From the NCBI GenBank assembly GCA_022559845.1, contig CM040128.1:268838698-268902697 (forward strand): a stretch of 64,000 nucleotides of DNA, given 5' to 3'. A program made the position numbers and the translations under genes. The notes under the pieces were generated by a model, which worked only from the letters and a program-made list of their open reading frames with translations, did not search any database and had not been told where the DNA came from. Below, in pieces: positions 1 through 10,536 of this stretch (position 1 is its first letter; each line of letters opens with the position of its first letter). Source of the stretch: Amorphophallus konjac (Eukaryota > Streptophyta > Magnoliopsida > Alismatales > Araceae).

Positions 1-2
1 CC

Positions 3-3000
3 CAGGGAGTCGAGGGCCAGACTCGTCTCCCACTTCAGAGTGTCAGCCCGCAAGACGAGGAGGTCTTCCTCTGGAACCCGCCTCTGTATAGGGATATAGA
101 GATGTTTCCACCCCTTGTCCAAGGACCGACCCTAAATGGCCGGGCTGAAGGAACACTTCCACTCCAATCTGGCGCGGAGGCGGCGGACAATAATATGGGT
201 CGTATTGTGGACCTCACTCAATATGATCCTATTATGCTCGCCCTCTGCTATCAACAGCAACAAGAGATCGAGATGCTGAAGATACAACTGGCAGAGACAA
301 CCTTCCTTTTGTCCGACCTGATCAGGAGCATCGCCTCCTGGCAGAGCCCGTGTACCAGTCAGTCTTCAAGCACCGGTTCCAGGGCTCCCGCACGTCCAGG
401 CAGGGAAGACAGAGAAGCTGCTACTCCATCAGCTAGCCGGCCGGCGAACCAAGGCCTCACGCTACGAGAAAGGATGCAGAGGCCCTACTCCTTCCCAAGG
501 AACAAGACAAGAAGGATCTTCGAGTGGGCTTGCCACTATCGCAAGATCTCCCTCCCGGAGTCCAAGAGGCCGCAAGACGCCCGAAGAAGCAGTGATCCTC
601 TTTTCTGTCCCTACCATCGGATACTGAGCCATCCTATTGAAGACTGTTGTTGCTTCAAAGACATTGCTCAGGGCCTGATCGAAAGGGGCGAGCTCAAGAT
701 GGGAAGGTACGAGGTGATCCCTCCACGTCCCCATGTGGCAGATGTCCAAGAAAGGGGCATATATACTGTGTCAATCCTATACCAAACTTCTGGAGGGGCG
801 TCGGAAGGTGAACAAGACTCGCGGCCGGAAGCGGAACAAGCCCGGGCGTGGCAGGAGGCCGGCCCAGTCCTCGTGGAGGCCGTCTACGATAACTACCAGG
901 AAGCACCTGAAGAAGTCATCCACCTCTTCAGTCCACCGAATAGACCGCAGTCTCCGATGCCTGTAAGTGGAGCGCCACATGAGAACGCTCCTTACAAATG
1001 CTGGGAACACGTTGAAGCGGAGACCGTCACAGTTTATGATGACGTCTCGCAAAACCAGGAAGCTGGAGGGCCTACCACCCCTAAGGCCAACCCTGTGTCG
1101 GGTTACTGCCGAAGCAGTCCAGGAGGCATGTCATCGATGCCATCATCAACCTTAAAGCCAGAGGAGGAGACGAGCAGCGCCCCATCTCTCAATGAGGTGG
1201 AGCGAGATGGAGTGTTCGAGGTCCTTGAGGCAGAAGACGAGGACCAGGATTTCATCGATCTACTCCCGGCTCCCCCAGAGATTGAAGACGGCGGCCAAGC
1301 CACCGTTGATGAACTCGTCGAGGTTAACCTCAGCACGGAGGGCGATCCCAGGCTGACCTTTCTCAGTGCTCTCCTGTCTCCCGGGGAGCGAGAGCAGTAC
1401 ACAAAACTTCTGCAAGAGTTCCGGGACTGCTTTGCCTGGAATTATAAAGAGATGCCTGGTCTAAGCCCCAACGTGGCCCAGCACATGTTAGCCATCGATC
1501 CCAAGATCGAGCCGGTGAAACAGCCCCCCTGGTGCATGAGGCCTGAATTAATCAGCCAAATTTGTAAGGAAGTCGACAAACTTATTGACGTTGACTTCAT
1601 GTCCGAGAACCAGTACACGACTTGGTTGGCCAATATTGTACCAGTGAAGAAGAAGAATGGACAAATCAGGATCTGCGTGGACTTCCGCGACCTGAACAAA
1701 GCATGTCCGAAGGATGACTTTCCGGTGCCTGTCACTGAAGTGATGATTGACGCAACCACTGGTCACGAAGCACTATCCTTCATGGACGGGTCGTCCGGCT
1801 ATAATCAAATATGGATATCAGAGCATGACCGAGTTTATACAGCGTTCCGGTCACCTAAAGGGATATTCCACTACAAGAGAATGCCCTTTGGTCTCAAAAA
1901 CGCCGGGGCAACCTACCAAAGAGCAATGACCAAGATATTCGACGAGCTACTGTATAGCAAGGTCGAATGTTACATTGATGATTTGGTCGTCAAGACCAAG
2001 AAGAGGGAGGATCATCTCCACGACCTCAGGGTCATTTTCCAAAGATTGCGACAGTATGGGCTGAAGATGAATCCGATGAAATGTGCCTTCGGCGTCTCTA
2101 GCGGAAGGTTTCTTGGCTTTGTAGTCCGGTACAGGGGAATTGAGATTGACCCCGCCAAAATTAAAGCCATTCAGGAGTTGCCGCCTCCGAAGAACCTGGG
2201 GGAGCTCAGGTCCCTTCAAGGCCGGCTGGCCTACATCCGCAGGTTCATCTCCAACCTGTCGGGGCGCTGCCAGCCATTCCACAAACTGATGACAAAGAAT
2301 GCACCTTTCTGTTGGAGTCAGGAATGTCAGAGGGCCCTGGATCAACTGAAAGAATATTTACAGACGCCACCCGTGTTGGGGGCACCAGTGAAGGGGAGGC
2401 CGCTCATCCTATATATAGCTGCCACTGAGTGTTCACTGGGGGCAATGCTCACCCAGAATAATGATGAGGGGAAGGAGCAGGCGCTCTATTACCTCAGTCG
2501 GAGCTTGGTTGGGGCGGAAGGAAGATACACCCCAATCGAAAAGGTCTGCTTGGCCTTGGTCTTCGCCGCTAAGAAGCTGAGACATTATATGTTGTCACAT
2601 GAGGTACGGTTGATATCAAGAGCCGACCCTGTCAAGTACATCCTTTCTCAGCCAGCACTAAAGGGACGCCTCGGCAAGTGGGCAGTGTTGCTGATGGAGT
2701 TCGACATCACCTATGTGCCGCAGAAGGCCGTTAATGGTCAAGCCATAGCAGACTTCCTCGCAGCGCACTCTGTGCCCGAGGATTCTCCGCTGACGACAGA
2801 ATTGCCCGAAGATGAGGCATTGGAGGTGAATCACATCCGGCAAGCCACGTGGCAATTATACTTTGACGGGGCGTCAAGGGCAGAAACTAGCTCGACGGGG
2901 CGCACCAAAATAAGGGTCGGGGCCGGTATCGTCCTCAAATCCCCAGAGGGAGAAGTGTTGCACACATCCTGTTCCATCAGCAAGCCCTGCACAAACAATG

Positions 3001-4667
3001 AGGCGGAGTATGAAGCCTTGATCATTGGCCTCCAGGTCGCGCTGCACATGAAGATCCGGATGCTACAAGTCTTCGGCGACTCACTGCTGATCGTTAGACA
3101 GGTCCAAGGGCAGTTCGACATTCGGAAGCCTGAACTGCTCCCTTACCACGCCAAGGCTAAACAGCTCATGGGGCACTTCTACCTCATCGAAATAGGCCAT
3201 GTGGCCAGGGGGGAGAATGCACAGGCTGATGCTCTGGCCAAGCTGGCAAGTTCATTGGCAATCCCTCCAGGAGAGTCACTCGATATACGGGTGATTAATC
3301 GTCGTCAAGTCCCCAGCATGCTGGAGGAGCCCGAAGAAGAAGAAGAATGTGAAGTCACCTCGGCGGAGGTGGCCGTCTCACCTGACTGGAGAGAGCCCCT
3401 GTTGCAGTGGTTCAAATATCAGCAGTTACCCAAGCAGAGAGAAGAGAAGATTAAGTTGATCAGAATAAAGGGGTCCTACGAGGTCCGAAATGGAATCTTG
3501 TTCCGAATCATGGCCGATGCCAAAAGGAAGGTCCTCCTACGGTGTTTGTCTACTGAGGAGGCCTGGAAAGTCATGAAAGAGGTCCATGCCAGGACGGCAG
3601 GTGCACATCAGGCAGGCCCTAAAATGAAGATTGAAATCAAGAAGTTAGGCTATTACTGGCCGACGATGTTCGATGATTGTAGCAAGTATGCCAAGTCATG
3701 CCAAAAATGCCAGGAGCACGCAACGGTCCCTAGGCGGCCTCCCACACAGTTGCACCCGACAACACCCAGCTGGCCGTTTGCTCAGTGGGGAACCGATGTA
3801 GTGGGCCCATTGCCCCCATCCTCTTCAGGATGTAAGTACATTTTGGCAATAACAGATTACTTCTCTCGATGGGCAGAGGCTGTAGCTTTGAGGGAAGTGA
3901 CAGGGGAAATTGTAGCCCGGTTCATCCGGCGAAATGTGATTTTTCGATTCGGAATTCCTAGCCGAATCGTGTCAGATAATGGAAGTCATTTCCGAAATCA
4001 AAAGGTCTACAGGTTGGCCGAAAAGTACAAGATTGATTGGAGGACCTCCACCCCATACAACCCTCAGGCTAATGGGCTGGCGGAAGCGTTCAACAAGACT
4101 CTCTGCACCCTCCTGGCAAAGACCATCAGCTCCAACAAGAGAGACTGGGAAGACAAAATGTACGAGGCACTATGGGCATATCGTACCGTCTACAAGACCC
4201 TGACGGGCTGCTCACCTTTCTCCCTGGTGTACGGCTCGGAGGCAATCGTCCCCGTGGAACTGGAGGTACCCTCCCTGTGGGTTGCGATCCAGCAAGGCTT
4301 GGTCGGGGAGGAACAGTCCAACGTGGAACGAAGACTTGAAGAGCTTGCCGATCTGGAGGGGAAGCGACTTCAAGCTCAGCAAAACATCCAGGTTTATCAG
4401 GCCCGGATATCGCGCGCCTTTGACAAGCTCGTCAAGGAGCATGAGTTTAAGAAGGGTGATCTTGTTATGGTCAAGAGGAGAGAGGTTATGGCTGCCAATC
4501 CTAAAGGCAAGCTAAATGAGAATTGGCTAGGACCCTACGTGGTCCAGAAAGTCTACGAGGGTGGGGCGTATGTGATCGTTAATCATCGAGGGGAGGTTCA
4601 GTTTTCACCCCTTAATGGTAAGCATTTAAGGTTGTACCACCCCCCGATTCCTCCATTTAATGAATAG
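3..4667 (+). CDS. Ogre/Tat-type Ty3 gag(end)-RT-RNH-aRNH-integrase polyprotein, 5'-partial
   Basis: This encodes retrotransposon replication proteins. Residue numbers count from the Met at 102, but the frame is open back to base 3, so the true start lies outside the window. A gag-end finger CPYH(169-172)..H177..C182 comes first, then an acidic low-complexity linker (about 230-420). Reverse transcriptase follows (about 474-700, with DFRDLNKA at 527 and catalytic YIDD at 624), then the Ty3 RNase H (about 765-850). A second RNase H (about 918-1050) has D922, E967, D993 and D1043; this archaeal-type domain marks the Tat/Ogre lineage. Integrase has an H1162-x6-H1169..C1200-x2-C1203 finger and D1232, D1292, E1328, a DD35E triad. 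No stop interrupts 1,521 codons, so the copy is young or recently active. No aspartic protease motif (D-S/T-G) is visible between finger and RT, where it is expected. Confidence 0.93.
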   Translation, partial: QGVEGQTRLPLQSVSPQDEEVFLWNPPLYRDIEMFPPLVQGPTLNGRAEGTLPLQSGAEAADNNMGRIVDLTQYDPIMLALCYQQQQEIEMLKIQLAETTFLLSDLIRSIASWQSPCTSQSSSTGSRAPARPGREDREAATPSASRPANQGLTLRERMQRPYSFPRNKTRRIFEWACHYRKISLPESKRPQDARRSSDPLFCPYHRILSHPIEDCCCFKDIAQGLIERGELKMGRYEVIPPRPHVADVQERGIYTVSILYQTSGGASEGEQDSRPEAEQARAWQEAGPVLVEAVYDNYQEAPEEVIHLFSPPNRPQSPMPVSGAPHENAPYKCWEHVEAETVTVYDDVSQNQEAGGPTTPKANPVSGYCRSSPGGMSSMPSSTLKPEEETSSAPSLNEVERDGVFEVLEAEDEDQDFIDLLPAPPEIEDGGQATVDELVEVNLSTEGDPRLTFLSALLSPGEREQYTKLLQEFRDCFAWNYKEMPGLSPNVAQHMLAIDPKIEPVKQPPWCMRPELISQICKEVDKLIDVDFMSENQYTTWLANIVPVKKKNGQIRICVDFRDLNKACPKDDFPVPVTEVMIDATTGHEALSFMDGSSGYNQIWISEHDRVYTAFRSPKGIFHYKRMPFGLKNAGATYQRAMTKIFDELLYSKVECYIDDLVVKTKKREDHLHDLRVIFQRLRQYGLKMNPMKCAFGVSSGRFLGFVVRYRGIEIDPAKIKAIQELPPPKNLGELRSLQGRLAYIRRFISNLSGRCQPFHKLMTKNAPFCWSQECQRALDQLKEYLQTPPVLGAPVKGRPLILYIAATECSLGAMLTQNNDEGKEQALYYLSRSLVGAEGRYTPIEKVCLALVFAAKKLRHYMLSHEVRLISRADPVKYILSQPALKGRLGKWAVLLMEFDITYVPQKAVNGQAIADFLAAHSVPEDSPLTTELPEDEALEVNHIRQATWQLYFDGASRAETSSTGRTKIRVGAGIVLKSPEGEVLHTSCSISKPCTNNEAEYEALIIGLQVALHMKIRMLQVFGDSLLIVRQVQGQFDIRKPELLPYHAKAKQLMGHFYLIEIGHVARGENAQADALAKLASSLAIPPGESLDIRVINRRQVPSMLEEPEEEEECEVTSAEVAVSPDWREPLLQWFKYQQLPKQREEKIKLIRIKGSYEVRNGILFRIMADAKRKVLLRCLSTEEAWKVMKEVHARTAGAHQAGPKMKIEIKKLGYYWPTMFDDCSKYAKSCQKCQEHATVPRRPPTQLHPTTPSWPFAQWGTDVVGPLPPSSSGCKYILAITDYFSRWAEAVALREVTGEIVARFIRRNVIFRFGIPSRIVSDNGSHFRNQKVYRLAEKYKIDWRTSTPYNPQANGLAEAFNKTLCTLLAKTISSNKRDWEDKMYEALWAYRTVYKTLTGCSPFSLVYGSEAIVPVELEVPSLWVAIQQGLVGEEQSNVERRLEELADLEGKRLQAQQNIQVYQARISRAFDKLVKEHEFKKGDLVMVKRREVMAANPKGKLNENWLGPYVVQKVYEGGAYVIVNHRGEVQFSPLNGKHLRLYHPPIPPFNE

Positions 4668-4737
4668 TATGTTTCTCCGCCCTGCCGCGGGCGAATTTGC
4701 GTCACTATCGTCCGGATGGTTTCGCCATTGTCTGCCC

Positions 4738-4767
4738 TTCAAAAAAAAAAAGAAAAAAAAAGAGAGA

Positions 4768-4802
<35 letters not shown>

Positions 4803-4846
4803 GAAAAGAAAAGAAAGGAAGAAAGAAGAATAAAAAAAAAGGGGGC
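4738..4846 (+). repeat. A/G-only purine tract downstream of the polyprotein
   Basis: About 110 bases of almost pure A and G begin 70 bases after the polyprotein stop. It is too far from the LTR to be the main polypurine primer. Similar tracts recur inside the LARD at 15858-16010, 16146-16230 and 22960-23158. Confidence 0.8.
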
Positions 4847-4940
4847 AAACAAACCATGTCAGCCCTTGACATCTTGTCGACACTGACGAAAAACACCTCG
4901 CCCGAACCTTCCGTTTGGGCTTGGGGAATCAACCTCCTTT

Positions 4941-6235
4941 CCTTGCGTTGACACTAACCCCGTGTTGACGAATCAACAAAGAGACAAAGAAGCTAAGTCG
5001 GTCTCCGACACCCTGTCGGTCCCGATAAATGCACACCTGATTCGGACCTTCTGTCCGGACCAGGGAAGAGAGAATAAACCCTTTTCCTTGCGTTGACACT
5101 AACCCCGTGTTGACGAATCAACAAAGAGACAAAGAAGCTAGGTTGGTCTCCGACACCCTGTCAGTCTCGACAAATGCATACCTGATTCAGACCTTCTGTC
5201 TGGACCAGGGAAGAGAGAATAAACCATTTTCCTTGCGTTGACACTAGCCCCGTGTCAATGAATAAACCACATCGGTCCCCGACTCCCTGTCGACATCGAC
5301 GAATAAACCGATGGCCCATATCTTCCGTCTGAAGCCACGAACAAGAAGACCCTTGTTTTGACACTAACCCCATGTTGACGAATCAACAAAGAGACAAAGA
5401 AGCTAAGTCGGTCTCCGACACCCTGTCGGTCCCGACAAATGCACACCTGATTCGGACCTTCTGTCCGGACCAGGGAAGAGAGAATAAACCCTTTTCCTTG
5501 CGTTGACACTAACCCCGTGTTGACGAATCAACAAAGAGACAAAGAAGCTAAGTCGGTCTCCGACACCCTGTCGGTCCCGACAAATGCACACCTGATTCGG
5601 ACCTTCTGTCCGGACCAGGGAAGAGAGAATAAACCCTTTTCCTTGCGTTGACACTAACCCCGTGTTGACGAATCAACAAAGAGACAAAGAAGCTAAGTCG
5701 GTCTCCGACACCCTGTCGGTCCCGACAAATGCACACCTGATTCGGACCTTCTGTCCGGACTAGGGAAGAGAGAATAAACCCTTTTCCTTATGTTGACACT
5801 AACCCCGTGTTGACGAATCAACAAAGAGACAAAGAAGCTAAGTCGGTCTCCGACACCCTGTCGGTCCCGACAAATGCACACCTGATTCGGACCTTCTGTC
5901 CGGACCAAGGAAGAGAGAATAAACCCTTTTCCTTGCGTTGACACTAACCCCGTGTTGACGAATCAACAAAGAGACAAAGAAGCTAGGTTGGTCTCCGACA
6001 CCCTGTCAGTCTTGACAAATGCATACCTGATTCAGACCTTCTGTCTGGACCAGGGAAGAGAGAATAAACCATTTTCCTTGCGTTGACACTAGCCCCGTGT
6101 CAATGAATAAACCACGTCGGTCCCCGACTCCCTGTCGACATCGACGAATAAACCGATGGCCCAGATCTTCCGTCTGAAGCCACGAACAAGAAGACCCTTG
6201 TTTTGACACTAACCCCGTGTTAATGAATAAACCAC
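4941..6235 (+). repeat. 145-bp tandem array in the Ogre 3' UTR, with higher-order structure
   Basis: Units start at 4941, 5086, 5231, 5496, 5641, 5786, 5931 and 6076 (period 145), with 120-bp variant steps at 5231-5351 and 6076-6196. The block from about 5086 recurs 845 bp later, so the array has a higher-order repeat. Each unit holds several small inverted repeats: CCGAC/GTCGG, CGGAC/GTCCG and GTTGA/TCAAC. In the units near 5185 and 6030 the second stem becomes CAGAC/GTCTG, so both arms changed. Tandem arrays in 3' UTRs are a known feature of Tat/Ogre elements and a source of plant satellites. Confidence 0.92.
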
Positions 6236-6708
6236 GTCAATCCACGGCGCTTTATCGGCATCGACGAATAAACCCTTGACTCGAACTCCTCATCCAAACC
6301 AATGGACACAAACTCCTCTCGTTCCATCAGACCCCTTACAAAGCCTTCGACTCAGACCCCTTGTCCGAGTCGATGAATGAACAGCCTTCCTTAACCGAGC
6401 ACGAGCCATCAATCCCTCTCGGGATTGGCCTCATCCAGTTGGCGTAGGCCTTTAGTCTAAAGCGACGCATAAACTATCTCCTTGCTTCGGCATTAACCTC
6501 ATGCCGATGACTAAACACCCCCACTCGGGATAGATGTCTCGATCCGCGTGTCTATGCGGTGAAGTGATCCCCTCATCCCTTCGCTGAAGGAGTGAGCGCT
6601 TTCCTGCGAATTTGCACCGGACCAATGATCTATCAGCTCGAAGAATAGAGAAATATGATAGTCTACACCCGTGGGCCCCGCGCACTCGTCCCTCGCTTGC
6701 GCCGCCCG
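6236..6708 (+). other. Ogre 3' UTR, non-coding remainder
   Basis: There is no credible ORF. It continues the style of the array with diverged hairpins, for example TCGGCAT..ATGCCGA near 6486-6507. The last 60 bases resemble the sequence before the LARD polypurine tract at 23840-23896, evidence of common descent. Confidence 0.6.
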
Positions 6709-6723
6709 CGGCCGGGGGGCATT
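6709..6723 (+). other. Polypurine tract of the Ogre element
   Basis: A G-run followed by CATT lies directly before the TGTGGGC LTR start. It primes plus-strand DNA synthesis. The LARD has the same G-run plus CATT arrangement before its 3' LTR at 23897. Confidence 0.8.
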
Positions 6724-7214
6724 TGTGGGCACAAAAAAAAAACACAAAGAAGAAGTGGGGGCGCAGGGTGTATATATACAAATACAATAAGAAGGAGGAA
6801 GGATTCTCACAAAAAAATAATGGAATGAGAAGGATAATATAATGAGAAAAAGAAACCCACGAAGCTCCCCTTTTCCCTTCTCCTTCACGGAAGATGGCTG
6901 CCTGCGATCTCCTTGCCTCGTTGTCCAATGGAGAAACGGCGGGGGCTCATGGCAGAGACCAGCGGGCAAAGATGGCATCCAGCGGACGTACCAGCCTCGA
7001 GGGTCGCCCTCCCCAAGGGCCTTGACGCGCAGCTCCTTCCGGCAAGGTCCCTGCTCGTCGACGACCGAGGCGGACGTACGACTTTCCCACAAACGGAAAA
7101 AACCTCTGCCTTCGTGCTCTGCGAAGTCGGCTGCAGCGACAACCAACCAGTAGCAGGGGAAGATGTCCGCGGCTGGAGCAGCAAGGAGGAGCTTCGAGCG
7201 GGATCGACCACCCC

Positions 7215-7221
7215 TATAAGA
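7215..7221 (+). promoter_or_regulatory. TATA box of the Ogre LTR
   Basis: TATAAGA lies in a GC-rich U3 setting (CCCCTATAAGAGGGG). The LARD LTR has TATAAGA in a similar setting at 8751. Confidence 0.6.
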
Positions 7222-7737
7222 GGGGCCCTTGCGCGGCTGAAGAAAAAGGTTGGTTAGAGAGATCCTGGTAGAATCCCCCCTCTCCGGCGAAAGTCTGGTA
7301 GGAGCGCCCTTGTCTCTGCCTCCAACCTATTTGGCTCCGGCCACCCCAGAGTGCTATGAAAAAGATCAGGGGTTAGAGAGATTTTGTCCTGGGGGCTCGG
7401 GGAAGAAAGGAGTGTGCGAAGTTCTTTGTAAGAGGGTGGGTTTTCATTCAAGTTTTCTTTTTACCTCCCATTCCACAATGTTTGATGTTCTTTTGACGTA
7501 GCCCTTCTATAAGGAAATGAGATATAAGGGTTTGATCCCCGATTTCTTCATGAGAAGAGCGTCTATTTTTTTATGGCATGTGCATATGAATATAGCTATC
7601 TGTTATGCCCATCTATGTCCCTCCACCCCATTCTACTTGTTTCTTAGTTCTGGTACGAATGTGATGCTTTCTTGTGCAATAGATATGTATACCTATGTAC
7701 ATATATATGTGTATACATATAAGCATATATGAGATGT

Positions 7738-7742
7738 CCGCC
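7738..7742. repeat. Target-site duplication of the LARD, left copy (CCGCC)
   Basis: CCGCC directly precedes TGTGGAC and recurs directly after GTCCACA at 28618-28622. This is the 5-bp duplication expected of Ty3 integrase. Confidence 0.93.
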
Positions 7743-7984
7743 TGTGGACACCGAAAATTGCACACCCAGATGTCCTGCTCGGCCCAGCATCAACAACGGA
7801 ACCGAGTGAAGCAGCCCCAGAGAAACTAGTCATCCGGACTCCCCCCAGTATGCGCACTACCGTGAAGCCGTCCCCGGAGTCACGACAGCGAAGAGAAATC
7901 AACCCCCAGGAGCCCTACAATCCATGGGCCTTGAAGAAAATCAAACGAGCCGCAACTCGTGCTCACAACGGGCTGAAAATTGCC

Positions 7985-10325
7985 CATTTAGCCCTTCAGC
8001 GGCACACCCCTTTGCCCTGTTCAGCGGCACGCCCTTCAGCGGCACACCCAAGCCCCAGGGCTTCAACGGCACACCGCCAAGCGCCCTTCAGCGGCACGGC
8101 CATGTGCCCCTCAGCGGCACACCCAGGGCAGCCCTTCAGCGGCACGCCCCTCTGCCGCCTCCAGGCCGCTCAGCGGCACGCTCCCCTCAGGCCGTTCAGC
8201 GGTACACCCTGGCAAGCCCCAGCGGCACGCCCCCTAGGCCGCCCATCGGCACACCCTTTTGGCCGCTCAGCGGCACACTCTTCTTGCCGTTCAACGGCAC
8301 GCCCATCTGGGGCCTCAGCGGCACGCCCAGCGGCACGCCCAGCGGCACGCCCCCAAGCAAGCCCCAGCGGCACACTCCTTGCTGCCTTCCACGGTACACT
8401 CCCTAGGTGCCTCCAGCGGCACGCCTGTTGTGCCCTCCAGCGGCACACCCCCAAGGTGCCCCTAGCAGCACGGCCTTTGGCCCTTCCAGCGGTACGCTGG
8501 CCAGCCCTTTCAGCGCCACGCTCTCATAGCATTCCAGTGGTGCAGCCTGCTGGCTCCCAGCGTCACGCTCTGGCGGATCAAATCTTACGTCCATGCCCTA
8601 TGGATTCTTGGCGTGCAGTGGACTTGCTGAGGTGTCGGCCGGGGATTGGGCCACGTTGCCTACTCCTCCTGCCACCCAGGACAAGGGAGTCAACTCCCAT
8701 TAAATGCACTTCGGACGCCTCCTGCCTCCGAACGCTCCCGCCACAGGGGGTATAAGACCCCTCTCCTTCGCTGCGAAGCGAGGGAGAGGCCAGCCAGCCA
8801 GACACACAGACGAAGAAAAGAGAAGAAGAAGAGAAGAAGAGAAGAAGAAGAGGGAGAGGCTCCCCCTGCTGCCCCGTCCACCATCGCCGGAGAAGAGAGA
8901 AGAGAAGAAGAAGAAGAAGAGTGAGAGAAGAGAGGAGTGAGGTCTGGGAGGGGAGGAGGATCCCATGCTCCGTTCCCCTTCCCCCTTGTATCTTCATTTC
9001 CCTTTTTTCCCTTTCCTTTTGCTGTTGCTCCCTTTTTTTTTAGTTCTCCCTACGATGTATTGGCCCTCTGTGGCCTTTTCTTTCCATGAATGAAAATCCC
9101 CCTTTTGGGTGTCTTGCTATCGTGCTTGGTTTGTGCGTCTCAGCCCTTCCCCCCTCTGTCTTGGCCCTCTTCATGAGGCCTCTGGCCTTAACCGCTTGTC
9201 TTCGCCTGCCTTTGCTTGCCGTTTACCACCCCTAGCGGCACACCCTGTTGGCGCCCCAGTGGCACACCCCTTTTTGGTGCCTCAGCGGCACGCCCTGATT
9301 ATGCCGCCACCGACACACCCTTTTGACCCTTAGCGGTACACCCCGTTGAGTCCTTGGCCGGCACACTCTTTGGCCCTTAGCCCTTGGCCGGTACAATCCT
9401 TTTGACCCCCAGCGGTGCACCCCATTGGCCCCTGGCCGGTACACCCTTTTAGGCCCTCAGCGGTACACTCTTTAAGCCCTCAGCGGCACACACTTTGGCC
9501 ATGCCCCAGCCCGGTACGCTTTGGCCGAAACCCAGTCTGCCTCGTCCGATTCCACAGGCCTTAGGCCCCGTTGCTTTCCTTCGTGTTTGCCGAAGTTTTA
9601 CTAAAGGTGTTGCTGCCTTCGGGCGCCCACCTCCAGTTGTCGGGTTCCGCCACTCCATGTGGGCGCGTTCCCTTTTTTCTCCCTTACGCTCAGGCCAAGG
9701 GGAGATGCTGTCGAATTTTCGTCAGAAACAATAACATATTAAAAGGCAAAAAGAAGGCAACAAACAAATAAAAAGAATAATGGTAAAACGCTTTAACCAA
9801 GGCAAGAGAATCGCAATCAACATAAAGGAAATCGAATCAAATAACGACTAAGCAACTCGAACATCCACCCTCGCAAGAGAAATAATGAAAGATCATCAAG
9901 AGAAAGAGAGAAGAAACCCATGCAAACTTAATAAAATCAAGAGAGAAAAGGAAAAGAGAAAAGACATAAGAACGGAGGAGGAGTGGGCTCCCCACGCCCT
10001 TCGCCGGCACGCCCCTACGGGCCTTCCCCGGCACGCCTCCCTCAGCCCCTCGTCGGCACGCTCCAGCCCTTCCCCGGTACGCCTCCCTCAGCCCCTCAGC
10101 GGCACGCTCCCTTGGCCCTCCAACGGTACGCCCCTGGCCTTCAGCGGTACACCCTTTTAACCCTCCAGCAGTACACCCGTCCAGCCCTTCAGCGGCACAG
10201 CCCCAGGCCCTTCAGCGGCACAGCCCTTCCAGCCCTTCAGCGGCACAGCCCCAGGCCCTTCAGCGGCACAGCCCTTCCAGCCCTTCAGCGGCACAGCTCC
10301 CAGCCCTTCAGCGGTACACCTTTCT
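7985..10325 (+). repeat. Short AGCGGCACGCC/AGCGGTACACC motif clusters in the LARD 5' LTR
   Basis: Dozens of copies of a 10-12 bp motif are spaced 12-25 bp apart in three clusters: 7990-8540 upstream of the TATA box, 9230-9500 and 9995-10325. The 3' LTR has matching clusters at 24145-24690, 25350-25620 and 26110-26570. The core GGCACGCCC also occurs in the primer-site candidate at 15635. The function is unknown. Confidence 0.8.
8751..8757 (+). promoter_or_regulatory. TATA box of the LARD 5' LTR, followed by a 13-bp hairpin
   Basis: TATAAGA follows a G-run. Immediately downstream, 8760-8772 pairs with 8777-8789 around a GCGA tetraloop, with one U-G wobble. An A/G-rich leader follows to about 8935. 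The identical arrangement is in the 3' LTR. Confidence 0.6.
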
Positions 10326-10536
10326 CTTAGCCTTCCAATGGCCCATTCTCTCTCTAGAAAATATGAGTAATAATAATAATAATAATAAATAACAAATCCA
10401 AAAAGAACAAATAAATAAGGATGATAAAGAAACAAGTAATAATAATAGTAAGGTTAAAAGAAATAATAATAACGATAAATAGACAAAGTAAATGATAACC
10501 ATCATCATCATCATCATCATCAGAGTCTTGTCCCAA

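Larger units (their letters stand above)
6724..7742 (+). mobile_element. 3' LTR of the Ogre element, left part (split by the LARD)
   Basis: It begins TGTGGGC right after the polypurine tract, runs to the CCGCC target site and resumes at 28623 across the LARD. Both parts together make an LTR of about 5.2 kb, in the range known for Ogre. This part holds U3, a TATA box at 7215 and probably the start of R. The ORFs here, including one of 211 codons on the minus strand, look incidental. Base 7742 is the last base of the CCGCC duplication. Confidence 0.85.

Noticed and set aside
6511..7146. 211-codon minus-strand ORF
   Set aside because: It spans the end of the Ogre 3' UTR, the polypurine tract and the LTR start, so it cannot be a conserved gene.
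7850..8755. 301-codon plus-strand ORF in the LARD LTR
   Set aside because: The peptide is made of repeated Ser/Ala/His/Pro words encoded by the AGCGGCACGCC motif clusters, and the LINE-free LTR copy breaks it into different frames.
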